A DNA stretch of 64,000 bases, taken from assembly GCF_030704535.1 (NCBI RefSeq), contig NC_081818.1, forward strand, positions 3,485,001 through 3,549,000, given 5' to 3'. The position numbers and the translations under genes are program-made. Numbering within the stretch: position 1 is the stretch's first letter; the number at the start of each line of letters is the position of its first letter. The stretch comes from Vitis vinifera. Lineage: Eukaryota > Streptophyta > Magnoliopsida > Vitales > Vitaceae. Of the stretch, positions 1-12,188 are shown piece by piece. The notes below the pieces were generated by a model. The model was not told the DNA's origin and did not search any database. It was given only the letters and a program-made list of their open reading frames with translations.

Positions 1-328
1 TTGACAATCGTCTCCCAGGATACAACGATCACTTTCTTATGATAGTAGCACTCCAAATCACAAGAAACAGCGAATCACTTGATGACTTAAACTCTCTTGA
101 ATACCAAGCACTTGGAAGAAATGAGAAAAAGTTGAGAGAATTGATGATGGAATGAATGAGAAATGTCATGGGAAGGGGGCCCTATTTATAAGTTTTCTGG
201 TGACTCTTAGAAGATATGTGTCTTAAATACTTAACATATCCTTTGACACAAGTTGTGTCCATTAGGAAGAGTTGTGTCTAATTGAAACGATATGTCTTAA
301 TTTCCATTCACCTATAAATATCCCAACA
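1..328 (-). repeat. 3' LTR of Copia-1 (partial)
   Basis: Aligns base for base with 5000-5323 apart from about 17 substitutions and a small insertion near 170-180. In element orientation it begins TGTTGGG at 328. The other end lies outside the window. It contains a TATA-like CTATTTATA region in the same position as the other LTR. Confidence 0.9.
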
Positions 329-341
329 ATCCCCCACATGA
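329..341 (-). other. Polypurine tract of Copia-1
   Basis: Directly inside the 3' LTR the minus strand reads CATGTGGGGGAT and is followed at once by the LTR start TGTTGGG. This is the expected position and composition for the plus-strand primer of an LTR element. Confidence 0.75.
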
Positions 342-911
342 ATGGAAATTGACTTAAAAAAGGCAAATGGAAAACTAAACAATCAAGAGAGTACAAAATT
401 GGAAAGTGATTGCATCAGGATAGATAGTTTGTGGCTTTGAACCTTTCTTAGTGAAATACTATCGGATTTACTAGCTAATCAGTGAATGTGATGTCTTGAA
501 CTATTCAGCTATTGATGTAAATCAAGACAATAGTATTCACACAATTCCTTTCTGGATCACCATTGATTCTCACAGTTGTGTTCATTTTGGCCTTGAACAA
601 TTCTCGATTTCATGAGTGCTTTAGAGAATTTCAGCCTTAAAAATTCTCATAGAAACGGCCCCATTTCACACTCACATAGGTGATTCCTATGGCGAGTATC
701 CTACCATACTCCACTTGAACTCTTTCAAATTATTAGAATCATTAAAAGCATAGCTTATCCTAAACACATCTTGTATAGCACTAGTTCACCATAGGAATGG
801 GTATGAATTTATTTTTCCCTAGTGCCCTTCACAAAGTATTTCATAATTTAGTTGTCCTCATTGAACCTAGATCCAGTTAGCTAGGTTGGGTTTCCATTAT
901 GAAACCCTTAA

Positions 912-3900
912 TCACATTCCCCTCGATGAGCAGTTTACTTGATCTCTAGACAATCCTTTAGTTAGTAGATCCGCTAGGTTGTCCTTTGACTTAATATAAT
1001 CAATGGAAATAATTCCATTTGCAAGTAATTGCCTTACAGTATTATGTCTGTGACGGATGTGTCGAGACTTACCATTGTACATGCTACTTTGTGCCCTTCC
1101 AATCATTGATTGGCTATCACAATGTATACATATTGCAGGCACTGGTTTTGGCCAGCATGGAATGTCTTCTAGAAAATTATGAAGTCATTCTGCTTCTTTC
1201 CCTGCTTTATCTAAAGCAATAAATTCAGATTCCATCGTTGATATTGCAATACATGTTTGTTTAGATGACTTCCATGATATCGCAACGCCACCAATTGTGA
1301 ATATATATCCACTTGTGGACTTTGAGTCCTTCATATCAAATATCCAATTTGCATCACTATATCCTTCTAGTAGGGTTGGATACCTTAAATAATGAAGTCC
1401 ATAGTTTAGGGTGTATCTTAGATATCTAAGAACCCTAACCAACACCTTCCAATGGTCTTTTCCCATATTATTAGTAAACCTACTTAGTTTATTAACTGCG
1501 TAGGCTATGTCTAGACACATGCAGTTCATGACATACATTAAACTACCAATGATACGAGAATATTCCAACTGGTCAATTGCTGGACCATTATTTTTAGTTG
1601 AATGTAGATTTAAATCTACTGGTGTCTTAATTGGACTATCATCATATTGGTTAAACCGTTTAAGAATTTTCTCAATGTAATGACATTGAGATAATATTAG
1701 TCCACTAGATGTCTTGGCTATTTTTATACCTAAGATCACGTCTGCGACACCCATGTCTTTCATATCAAAATAATTGGTTAGCATTTTCTTGGTAGCTTTA
1801 ATGACATCATTATTGCTACCAATAATTAACATATCATCCACGTACAAGCACACAATGACATACTCACTTTGTGTATTCCTTGTATATACATATTTATCAC
1901 ATTCATTAATTTTAAAATCATTTGACAACATTACTTTGTCAAATTTCTCATGCCATTGTTTTGGTGCTTGTTTTAGCCCATATAGGGACTTTATCAGCTT
2001 ACACACCTTCTTTTCTTGTCCAGGAGCAACAAACCCTTCAGATTGTTCCATATATATTTCTTCTAACTCGCCATTTAAAAAGGTTGTCTTAACATCCATT
2101 TGATGAATTTCAAAATTATGCAATGCTACGATTGCAATTAGCACTCTAATAGATGTTATTCTTGTAACTGGTGAATATGTATCAAAGAAATCAAGGTCTT
2201 CCTTTTGTTTAAATCCTTTGGCTACCAATCTAGCCTTGTACTTATTTATTGTTCCATCAGGCTTTATTTTTTTCTTGAAGATCCTTTTGCAACCCAAAGG
2301 TTTATTTCCTTATGGTAAATCCACCAATTTCCATGTGTGGTTATGCATGATGGATTCATTTTCACTATTGATAACCTATTTCCAAAATGGGGTTTCTGGT
2401 GTTGACATTGCTTCTTTGAATGTCTTGGGTTCATTATCTAACATGTAAGTTAGATACTCCAGGCCAAAAGACTTTGTCTTCTTGGCTCTCTTACTGCGTC
2501 TTGGTTCTTCCTCATTTTGATGATTACCATTTGCAGTATCATAAGTTCTCTTATTTAAACTTACTTCTTGCTTTTCTTTACAAGGAAAAATATTCTCAAA
2601 AAATGACGCATTCCTAGACTCAATAATTGTATCTTCATGTATATCAGGAATGCTAGACTTATGTACAAGAAAATGATATGCACTACTATTGCTTGCATAT
2701 CCAATAAATATACAATCAATAGTTTTAGGCCCAATCTTAACTTGTTTAGGTTTTTGCAATACTACTTTAGTCAAACACTCCCACACTTTCAAATATTTAT
2801 AAGAGGGTTTGTGACCCTTCCATAACTCATATGAAGTTACATCCTTATTCTTGTGTGGTATCTTGTTAAGAATGTGGTTTGCAGAAAGAATTGCTTCTCT
2901 CCATAAGTTTTGAGGTAGACCTGAACTTATCAACATGGCATTCATCATTTCCTTTAATGTAAGGTTCTTGCACTCAGCAACACTGTTTGATTGAGGTGAA
3001 TAAGGAGCAATAGTTTGGTGGATTATTCCATGTTCTGAACAAAATTCTCCAAAAGGAGCTTCATACTCTCCACCTCTATCACTTTTTATTGCCTTAATAT
3101 TTTTGCTAAGTTGATTTTCAACCTCATTTTTGTAGTGTTTAAACACATCTAAGGCCTCATCTTTTCTTCTTAGCAAATACACATAATAGTATCTTGTACA
3201 ATCATCTATAAAGGTAATAAAATACCTTTTTCCTCCTCTTTTTTGTACAAACTTTAAGTCACAGATGTCACTATGAATTAAATCCATAGGTTCTGTGTTC
3301 CTTTCAATTGAATGAAACAGCTACTTAGCCATCTTGGCTTCCACACACACTTCACATTTATGTTTAAAATCAATGCTAAAAGAAGGCAACAAATTCATGT
3401 TAATCAACCTTTTTAAAGTTTTATGGTTAACATGTCCTAACCTATCATGCCACAAAGTAAAAGACTCAATCAAGTAAACAGAAGTACTTGTATTATTATT
3501 ATTGAAATCACACTTAATAGTCATTACATTCATCTTAAACAGGCCATTGGTTATTTACCCCTTGCCCACATACATCCCATTTTTCATGAATACAAATTTT
3601 TCAAACTCGAAAACTAACTTGAACCAATTTTTGCTAAGCATAGAACCAGAAACAAGATTCTTGCGAATATCAAGCACATATAGCACATCTGTGACAACAA
3701 GTTCTTTTCCAGAAGTCGTCTTTAGCACCATTTTTCCAATTCCCACAACCCTAGATGTGGTAGAATTTTCCATGATCAAATTTCTACCATTGACTAGTAC
3801 ATATGTAGAGAACATGTTTCTTTCTCCACAAACATGACGGGTGGCACCTGTGTCAACCCACTATTCGTTTGGGTTATCTACCATGTTGGCTTCAAACAGT

Positions 3901-4778
3901 ACCAATGCAGAAAGCATGTTTGCCAACTCCTCTTCCTCAGTCACATGTGCTTTATTTTCCTTACTTTGTCCTTTCAAGCGACAATCCTTGGCCCTATGGA
4001 TTTGCTTATTGCAAATGTAACACTTCATAGCAAACTTCTTGTATTTGTTCTTCCTTTGACTTGGACCTTCACCAAAGTGCTTTCTCTTTTTATTAGCCTT
4101 TGGTTCCACCAAGTTTGCCTTGGACTCCATGGGATGTTTTCCCACTTTCTTCACAGAGACACGATTATCTTCCTCAATTTTCAGTCTCACAATCAAGTCC
4201 TCAAGCCCCATTTCCTTGTGCTTGCGTTTCAGTTAATTCTTGAAGTCCTTCTAAGATGGTGGTAACTTTTCAACAATTGCTGCAACTTGAAAGGACTCAC
4301 TTAATTCCATCTTCTCAGCATGTAATTCATGCAAAATTATTTGAAGCTCTTGGACTTGGCTTGTCACTGTCTTGGAGTCAACCATTTTTTAATCTAGAAA
4401 TCGACCAACTATGAATTTTTTCATGCCAGGATCTTCAGTCTCGTATTTCTTCTCCAAAGACTCCCACAGCTCCTTAGTTGTCTTCACTTGACTATACACA
4501 TTATACACCATGTTGTCAAGTCAATTGAAGATGTAATTTTTGCATAGAAAATCTGAATGTTTCCATGCTTCAATTGTTGCCACAATTTGCTTGTCAGTCT
4601 CTCCCTCCTTTAAGGTAGGTGCATTTTCATGCAACACTTTGGCCAAGTTAAGTGTTATGAGATAAAACATCTTTTGTCGCCACCGTTTGAAGTCCAACCC
4701 AGTGAATTTCTCTGGTTTCACACCATGGGTAGTAGTAGGTGTAACAACAGGGGTATCAATAATATTTGTAAAGGCCAA
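912..4778 (-). pseudogene. Copia-1 gag-pol polyprotein, inactivated by in-frame stops
   Basis: Reading leftward: Gag (from 4778, with TTG where a start codon would be expected), a CCHC zinc knuckle C-x2-C-x4-H-x4-C near 4010, a protease DTGA motif near 3850, the integrase HHCC region (3321-3533), the integrase core with its D, D and E positions (2376-3287), reverse transcriptase with YVDD in the 1185-2297 segment, and RNase H (912-1184). All blocks share one reading frame. Stops interrupt it at about ten places, including 4521, 3861, 3321, 2376, 2310 and 1185. Several are tryptophan codons turned into stops, for example just before the protease DTGA and in RNase H. No frameshift was seen over about 3.9 kb. 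It is a Tork/TNT1-like Copia polyprotein by motif style; the lineage call is tentative. Confidence 0.9.
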
Positions 4779-4825
4779 GTTATTAACTGTATTAAAAACA
4801 CAGATATAAGCAAAAGATTAAAAAG

Positions 4826-4839
4826 AAATTTGTCTTAAG
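4826..4839 (-). other. Primer-binding position of Copia-1, complementary to its own LTR
   Basis: The 14 bases AAATTTGTCTTAAG (plus strand) lie two bases inside the 5' LTR, where a tRNA primer-binding site is normally found. No TGGTATCAGAGC-type tRNA-Met site is present. The same 14 bases occur as an exact inverted copy inside the LTR at 4961-4974. Boundary and role are inferred. Confidence 0.5.
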
Positions 4840-4841
4840 AT

Positions 4842-5323
4842 TGTTATTATGGAATTATCACAAATGTGTGGTCAAATAATTATGTATAATAAATAAACGA
4901 GAAGGTAAGTATATTGAATCTTACAAACGGTTTATTGAAGCTAGAGTTTGACTTTATGTCCTTAAGACAAATTTGCCCCGCACTAGTGCTTACAATTTGT
5001 TGACAATCGTCTCTTAGGATACAACAATCACTTTCTTGTGATAGTAGCACTCCAAATCACAAGAAAAAGTGAATCCCTTGATGACTTGAACTCTCTTGAA
5101 TACCAAGCACTTGGAAGAAATGAGAAGAAGTGGAGAGAATTGATGATGGAATGAATGAGAAATGCCATGGGGAAGCCTATTTATAGGTTTTCTGGTGAGT
5201 CTTAGAAGATATGTGTCTTAAATACTTGACATATTCTTTGACACAAGTTGTGTCCATTAGGAAGAGTTGTGTCTAATTGAAACAGTATGTCTTAATTTCC
5301 ATTCACCTATAAATATCCCAACA
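4842..5323 (-). repeat. 5' LTR of Copia-1
   Basis: About 482 bp, bounded by TGTT (4842) and AACA (5323) as inverted tips. The right end is fixed by comparison with the left LTR. The left end is inferred from the TGTT tip because the partner LTR is cut off. In element orientation a TATA-like CCTATAAATAGG lies near 5173-5185. Confidence 0.75.
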
Positions 5324-8300
5324 CTATATTCATAATTTTAGCTTTCCAATTATATTCACAGGTGCTACAACAACAAAAACTAGATACTTCTACAAGACCT
5401 TTCCTCCATGTGGATTGCATTTCTCACATTTTGTTCAATAGCCTTACCTATATGATTCCACAGGATTTGTATCGAGGTTGCATGAGTGTTGTTGGTCTTT
5501 GATAATAGTATTGACAACTACATTTGTGATTGCTAAAGAACAATTAGATTGGTTGTCAATCTCTTCCTCATGTCCATAGAACACACATCCCTCCAGAATT
5601 CCCTCGTTTAAGCTTCTTTAAGAATATCAATTTGTTCTGTCTCCCTACCATGGACATAGGAGCATAATTCACTCTAGGGCATGAGATGGACATGCTCTAT
5701 CTTTTAGCTCTCAAACCGAGTGGTATGAAACCCAGTGGAGTAGTCTCAAAAGTTGGTTTCTTGTCCAATTTGCACTTCTTGTTATTTAGTTTATACCTCT
5801 AGGCAAGCACGTTGATTTGTGTAAATCTCTTAAGAAGGTGAAGGAGAATTCTACATTAAAAAGGTATTTGCATAAGCAGTATTAATGTTTTTCATGTTTG
5901 GAACATATTCATGTATATCAATATTGAAGCATTTAAGATAAGAATTGATTAACTTTGGTTTTCCAACTATTTTCACAGGTGTTCATCTAACAATAGAAAT
6001 TAGAGTCTGCTATAAGTTGGGTTTCCTTCAAGATTTGGCCCATTGACTATTTTTTATTGTATGTGAGGGATGATTTTGTTATGAAATGTTTCATGTAGAA
6101 TTGTTTCACATCATAGCTTGGGTGGGAGATCTAGTAATGGCAGTTTGAGCTGCAAAAAAGAGTAGAAGGAAGAATAGCAAATTGAGTCTATTAATTAAAA
6201 TTACCTATTGGTTTTGTTTCCACCAATTTGCTAATTGGGTCATCTGCTCTTGAGTTAACACATGTATTTACTTTGGCATGAAACTTGCCTACACATGCAA
6301 TAAAACTAAGTGTGATTACCTTCCATATTAGTGAGATAAGGAAATTCACATTATTGGAAATGCATCTTAATTACGTGAAAATTAAAAGGATACCAATGAA
6401 GTTTAGTATGAAATAACAATGAAGTAAAAATTCAAACAAAAAAAACATGTATAATAATCAAGATATTGGATTCTTGCATGTTTTGTGATTGTGACTAGCT
6501 CCACGACAATAAGAACAATATGTTATCTTTTTTTTCCATGAATTGTGATTTCCAATTTTTTTTTTCTTAGCCGTTGAGGATGGTGTTTAGTATAAGGAGG
6601 TTTAAGAGAATAGTACACAAAGTAATGTTGCGAACGACACCATCTTTATCAACTTTTAACATGTTATGAGTCTCAATACTAGAAAAAAAGCCCAAGTATA
6701 TCAATTCTTATTTCATGAATTTGTATTAGTCTTCCATAAAATCATATACATTTTGACTTATCAAAAGTATAATTGCATATGTAAGTTCACATAGGATTCC
6801 TGTCATTTGTCAAGCCTTATAAGTACAGGAGTGTTATGAATGATGTTGATATTTAATAATGCCTTCCAAATAAAAATACCAAAAATGCCATTCATAAAGG
6901 AATTAACAGGCAATGTCTCTCCCTTGATAATATTCATGTGTATTTTTTCCTCGATCTTTGTGCTAATGAAACCTTCCACTTCATTGATTCCATTTTGTGC
7001 TTGACTAGCATGTTGTCCAACTTTATCATGTACTCTATAAGAAAGTTGCAAATAGAGTGATGACGATTCAATTTTCACCTAAGTATTAAATGATTGTACA
7101 AGATTTTTCATTATTTTGCCCTATCTTTTTTTTGGGAAACTTGGACATCGACCAATGTTCAGGTCTATTTTCTTCAACCCAATTAGCTTATCTAAAGTTC
7201 AATTTCCTTAGTTCAAACATGGCTACATTATAATCATGATCTAACCTTGCATAAGGTGGATAGAATTTCACCATATATCAATATTTAATTGTACCCATGT
7301 TTAGTATATAAAATAAATATATGAAATATGCTCTTTCACACATATGGCATCAATGTGACCCCTTTATATTCTTCAAAGCCATCAATACCCTTCACTAGTT
7401 GGCCTCCTCCATGTATATAGCATAACACTTCATGATTTAGACCCATTATTTATATGTTAAATAAATAAATAAAACAAATCAAATACATTAGTGATCATCT
7501 TGGTTTTCACTCTATTATTATATGCTCATACAAAATAAAAGGCTTATGAAAATCAAAAGAAATAAAGAAATAAGGAAAATATTGGCCTTAAGCTTCTAAA
7601 AAAATATTTATTCAAATGAAAAGAGAAGAGGAAGATCAATGTCTCATGGCAATAAAAGAAGAAAAAGGATAACAAAAACATTACAATGTAGTGAAAGAAC
7701 AAAGTTGTTACGAAAAAAAACGAGAATAGGCAACAAGAACAAAACAAAATAAGAACATATAGGTAGAGGAAAAGAAAATCTATTATGTCAAAAAATTGGT
7801 AAAAAATGGAAAAGATTCTAGTGGCTGCTGCATAGGCATAAAGATCATGACCCTAAATTTGGTCTGATCCCTCCACTATCATCACAAACCCTCCAAAAAA
7901 TCTCATAATTTTTCTTTACCACATATGTCGCACTACGAACTTTTCAGGTCAAACCAAATAAAATTCCAGTCACCAACTCTAACAAAAATCCTAATTCTCA
8001 ACTACAAAGATGACATCCTCATCCATGGCTCCACTACTATGTATTTGTCATATTATATTGATAATTTACACTTGACGTCATATTGATTATATTTTGTGTC
8101 TTAGATTTTTTTCATAAACATTATATTGTTTTTTAAATATTATATTATTTTTAGTATTTTAATTATTTATTTTGATGCATAATATAGTTTTCTTTCCTTT
8201 TTTTTCTTTTTTCTTTTTGATAATATTTTGAGTATTTTAGTTATTTAATTTGATGTGTGATATATTTTTCTTTCTTTTCTTAAAATGTGTTTGAAATTGC

Positions 8301-8921
8301 TAAATTTAAAAGGATAATCACTGTATGTTAAACTTCTTTTAGTAATTGTTTATAGTTACTTGAATTATTTGAAATAGTTAATTAATCTCATTAATAATTG
8401 AAATTATAAATATAAATTTTATATTCATTTTTGGGAATTTGATCTTTATATGATTTTGTTGAGAAGTCACTTATTTGCATTCTTGTATATATGATATTTT
8501 TTTAATTTAAAATTTAAATTTAATGTTGAAATTAGTAATCCTCATTAAAGTCAAAAGAGTTTTAGGAATTTGAGCAATATTAAAAAAAATTATTTATTTT
8601 AGGTTTCCTATGGTATATTAAACTCCTAATTTAATTATTAATTAAAATTGTAATGCAAGTATTATTATTTTATTATAAATAGATTTTTTTATTCTTTTAT
8701 ATAAAAGAATAGAATGAAATGAATATTCTTTAGTAAATTATTATTCATATCCTTGTAGTCAATTATGGGTGTTTGAAGGACTCTTTATTAATAATCAAAG
8801 TCAAATGGGTCTAAAGCCCAATTCGCCTTATATATTAAGGACAAAATAATCACTAAATTGAGAAGAATAATCCTCACTCTCAGTCTCTCTACAAATCCAT
8901 CAAGTTAGAGAGCGATTAAGT
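5324..8921. other. Intergenic DNA, no gene recognised
   Basis: AT-rich DNA without a convincing coding segment. A weak 65-70 bp direct similarity joins about 5335-5400 and 5950-6015 (both contain TTCACAGGTG). The part from 8040 to 8720 is very AT-rich. Open frames here are short and lack recognisable motifs. Confidence 0.6.
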
Positions 8922-8932
8922 GTGAAGCAGAC

Positions 8933-9994
8933 ATGGCTGCCCTCAACAGCGCATACGAACGAAGTAGAAAGCCACAGGGATGATATCGAAACCAAGCCAT
9001 GGTCAGATCTTCCTCAAGACTTAATAGTCTCGGTAACGGAATGCCTCTATGTAGCAGATCAAACCCGCCTTCGTGCAGTTTGCAAGGATTGGCATCTACA
9101 ACCCAATCATGGGACTAAAGCCATTGATAAGTTGCCATGGACAATGGAATATAAATGGCGGAACCCAAAATCAATATGTTTCTGGATTGTCTGCAAGCTT
9201 TATGAACCGGTTCATCACAACCGAAGACAGTCTTACATGATAGAAAAGGGAAGGATAAGAGGGAGGAAAAACTTTACGAATGCCCAGGTGCGTGCTTCTT
9301 GATCCAGCTGGGTCCCTTTCTCCAAGGAAGAGTACTGGCAAGGAAAGTTCTTCTTCAATCCTTTTACTAAAGAGGTGATATTTCTTCCTTGCTTGGAGTC
9401 ACCTGTGTCTGAACTCGCCACATTCTCTTCGGCTCCAACTACTTGAGACTGTTTTGTATTTGTTCCATATCTGCGCAACTGTAATGAAATTTGGATGAAC
9501 ATATACAGCCATGCGGATAAAACATGGAAGACTCATGACTTAGCAGCTAATGATCATCCTGTTGGCGCCCTGAAAGCTGTAGGCTACGTGGAAGGAACTT
9601 TCTACTGTCACTTCAGTAGCTTCCATCTTGAGGTCTTCAACATTGCTGGCCAAGAACTGAGTCTTGTGATGACAACTTGTCCAGCGCTGGATCATCTTGA
9701 TGATTCTTTGTTTAACGACCTTTCTCGAAGTTACTTGCTTGAATGTGATGGAGAATTGTTACTCGTATATTTTTTCGAAAGCTTGTCATGCTAGCATCAT
9801 TTGTACGTACTGAAGTTAGATTGGTTGCAGAAGGTGCGATGTTTCTGGGTGAGACCTCGTTCTGCGTTTCAACAGGGGGAGAGACAGAGATAATAGCAAA
9901 CAGGGTCGACTACCAACACGATGGTGTTCCAGAGTTTCAAACCCTGGATTTATGTAGCTTTGATGAGTATGACTCTCGAGCCATGATTATCTAA
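8933..9994 (+). pseudogene. F-box/DUF295 (SKIP23-like) gene, broken
   Basis: The frame starting near 8922 encodes an F-box (PWSDLPQDLI ... LRAVCKDW, about 8998-9094). It then encodes a DUF295-type beta-rich region (WQGKFFFNPFTKEVIFLP, about 9331-9384, and ADKTWKTHDL near 9515). Such proteins recruit targets to SCF ubiquitin ligases. The only nearby ATG (8933) is in another frame. The main frame has TGA stops at 9300 and about 9444. The conserved C-terminal part (9788-9994) is in a third frame, after a break near 9785-9790. The CAG-GTGCG...ATCCAG stretch at 9289-9308 resembles an intron but is only 20 bases, too short to splice. Reading quality errors could mimic some breaks, but four in one gene favour a pseudogene. 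Confidence 0.8.
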
Positions 9995-11293
9995 CTTGGC
10001 AGAGGGAAAGAAAAGAAAAGGGGGGAATGCCAAGATTTATGGGCGCTGTAGGAAAAGCCTAAAAACCATATGGATTCAACCTCCTCAAGATTTGGGTATA
10101 TTTGATTAAGTTGTGTCTAGGAATAAGAGATAAAAAGTAGTTTTTTTTTACTTCTGCTTTATGAGAATATATGCTCATTTATAATGAAAAAGTTATGAAA
10201 ATATTCTTTATATTTCTAATTATTTTTTAAAATATTCTAACAAAATCTATCAAAACATATTTCAAAATTATTTTAAAATTACATTTTTAGTAAAAAAAAA
10301 TTTACTAAATAGGTTTCTCAAGTTATAAAAAAATATGCTTTTAAAAACAATTTACAAACTCGTATACCCACTCTAACAAAAACTATCAAAACATATTTCA
10401 AAATTATTTTAAAATTGTATTTTTAGTAAAAGAAATTTACTAAATGGGTTTCTCAAGTTAAAAAGTATACTTTTAAAAACAATTTACATACTCAGTTGAC
10501 CCTAGTAACTACTTTTATAGAATAATTTTATATTTTCTAAAACAAATAAATCATAAAAATACATTTAACAACCAAAAAATAGAAAAAAAAAAGTTTTTTA
10601 CTCTTAAAAAAAATGGTATTTTTAGATAATATATTTTAGTTATTTTTAAAAAAAATGTTTTAAAAAAGAATTATAAAAATATGAAAAATAAATAAAAATA
10701 AAGTATTACATGTAAAAATATAAAAACAAAAAAAAAACAAAAAACAAATTAAGAATATTTTAAATTACCAAATAGAAAATATATTTAAAAATATGAAAAA
10801 TAAATAAATTAATTAAAACATTTTAAATTTCCAAACAAATTATTCTATAAAACATCATAAAACAATTTTTAAAAACATTTTTTAAATAGAAACTTAACTT
10901 TTGCCTATTTGTATTCTCCTACCATTCTTTTTAGACTATATTTTTCTTTTGTTAATTGAATGATTGATAGAATGTGGACAAGGTGGAATTTTCATCACAC
11001 CATCTAAACTTCTAAGTTATACTAATTCAAGTTTATAAAATAATTCCATAAATTATATTTATAAAATTAGAAATTCAAATTTTTTTTGTCAATTTTACAT
11101 ACAAAGTGCCAAAGAAAATTATATATTACAAAAATTATTAATGATTTACACATTTTCAAATGTCCCTTTATTTATAAAGAATACAAAAGAACAATATTTC
11201 TAGAAAAATATTATATATACTTGAAGAGTGAGTTGAAGTCCTCTTCTAAACTTCTCTATTGTTTTATGTTACCAGTCAGCTATAAACTTAGAT
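9995..11293. other. AT-rich intergenic DNA
   Basis: No coding potential seen. It contains the tandem duplication at 10237-10493 and long A/T runs. It ends at the MITE-like element at 11294. Confidence 0.6.
10237..10493. repeat. Two-copy direct repeat, period about 136 bp
   Basis: Copy one starts CTAACAAAATC at 10237 and ends near 10361. Copy two starts CTAACAAAAAC at 10373 and ends at 10493. The shared middle includes TCAAAACATATTTCAAAAT and TTTCTCAAGTTA. The copies differ by a handful of bases and small A-run indels. Confidence 0.85.
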
Positions 11294-11560
11294 GGTGTTT
11301 GCTTTTTTTACTTAATTCTAAATAGAACCTTAATGCTTAATAGTGTTAAATATTAAGTTGTCTGTTTTTAGAGTATTTTATTTCTATTAAGTATTAAAAA
11401 ATATAGAAAAATCAATTTTTTCTATTTAGAAAAAGTTACATATTTTAGTTTTTTCCATTTAGTAAAAAGTTTATAATAAATCATAAAAAAGTAGAAAAGC
11501 AAATAACTTAAATTTTGAAAACAAATTGGTTTTATCAAAAAGTCAAAAAAAACAAACACC
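11294..11560. mobile_element. MITE-like element, copy 1
   Basis: About 267 bp with terminal inverted repeats: it starts GGTGTTTGCTTTTTTT and ends AAAAAAAACAAACACC. A diverged copy with the same internal order lies at 48331-48600. It has no coding capacity. The ends resemble hAT-type MITEs; a target-site duplication was not resolved, so the superfamily is a guess. Confidence 0.75.
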
Positions 11561-12188
11561 ACCTTACTCTATTTGGCCACCATCTAACAATAAGCAAGAT
11601 TTAATCTTACCATAAAAGATAATGTCCTGAATTTTAGAGTATCTTAAAAGTTTTCCACACTAAAGAGTTGAGCAAATTGCAACCACAAAGAGAGGCAAAT
11701 AGGAGGAGAAGCTTCCGTACATGATCTTTGGATAGGTAGCTGAAGGCTCCCAAAGCTTTAATGTCTGAATACTCGGAAGCAACTTCCTTTCGTCGCCCAC
11801 CAACCTTCACTTTGTTTGACGACCTGGTATAAAAGGAAAAGACGCTGATAGGAACAATGTTCTAAAGTAGGCACGAAGTAATAATCAAAATTAAGTTTAA
11901 ATAATAACAGTAGGCCTGTCTTGAAGGGTTACAACATCATCTATGTTACAATGTATCTTCTAAAAACAAAAGCAAGGCCCATTGGTAGTTGGCCTTCTCT
12001 TCTGTTAATTCATATCTAGGATTTCACACTATGATTAAGAAGAGTCTGCTTGGTGCATGAAAGAGTTATGGATTTATATTCCTCAGCAACACAAATCCCA
12101 GTTCAGGTCAATGGATAGGTATGAGGCCAAAAGAATTATGAAGTTGCAACAGAAGAAAAATATCGCACCTTCTAAAGCTCTCTGCCAT
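11561..12188 (-). other. 3' flank of the aminotransferase-like gene
   Basis: Between the MITE and the stop codon at 12189. It presumably holds the 3' untranslated region. A short open stretch on the minus strand at 11715-11825 was noted but matches nothing I know. Confidence 0.4.

Larger units (their letters stand above)
1..5323 (-). mobile_element. Decayed Ty1/Copia LTR retrotransposon (Copia-1), cut by the window edge
   Basis: A minus-strand element with gag, protease, integrase, reverse transcriptase and RNase H in the Copia order. Two LTR copies match: position 1 aligns with position 5000, and both copies end CCCAACA (328 and 5323). By eye I count about 17 substitutions plus a small indel over roughly 325 aligned bases, about 5% divergence, so the insertion is not recent. 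The left LTR runs out of the window, so the left target-site copy cannot be checked; CTATA (5324-5328) is the candidate right copy. The coding part is full of stop codons, so the element cannot move by itself. Confidence 0.93.

Noticed and set aside
5335..6015. Two similar TTCACAGGTG-containing stretches, resembling duplicated splice acceptors
   Set aside because: Similarity is only about 65-70 bp at roughly 70%, and no exon with an open frame follows either one.
6803..7078. Minus-strand open frame of 91 codons
   Set aside because: No recognisable domain, AT-rich surroundings, no splice partners.
9289..9308. GT...AG stretch that would splice out the first stop of the F-box gene
   Set aside because: Twenty bases is far below the minimum plant intron length.
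11715..11825. Short protein-like stretch on the minus strand beyond the aminotransferase-like stop
   Set aside because: No family similarity, and the last exon already ends in a well-supported stop at 12189; probably untranslated region.
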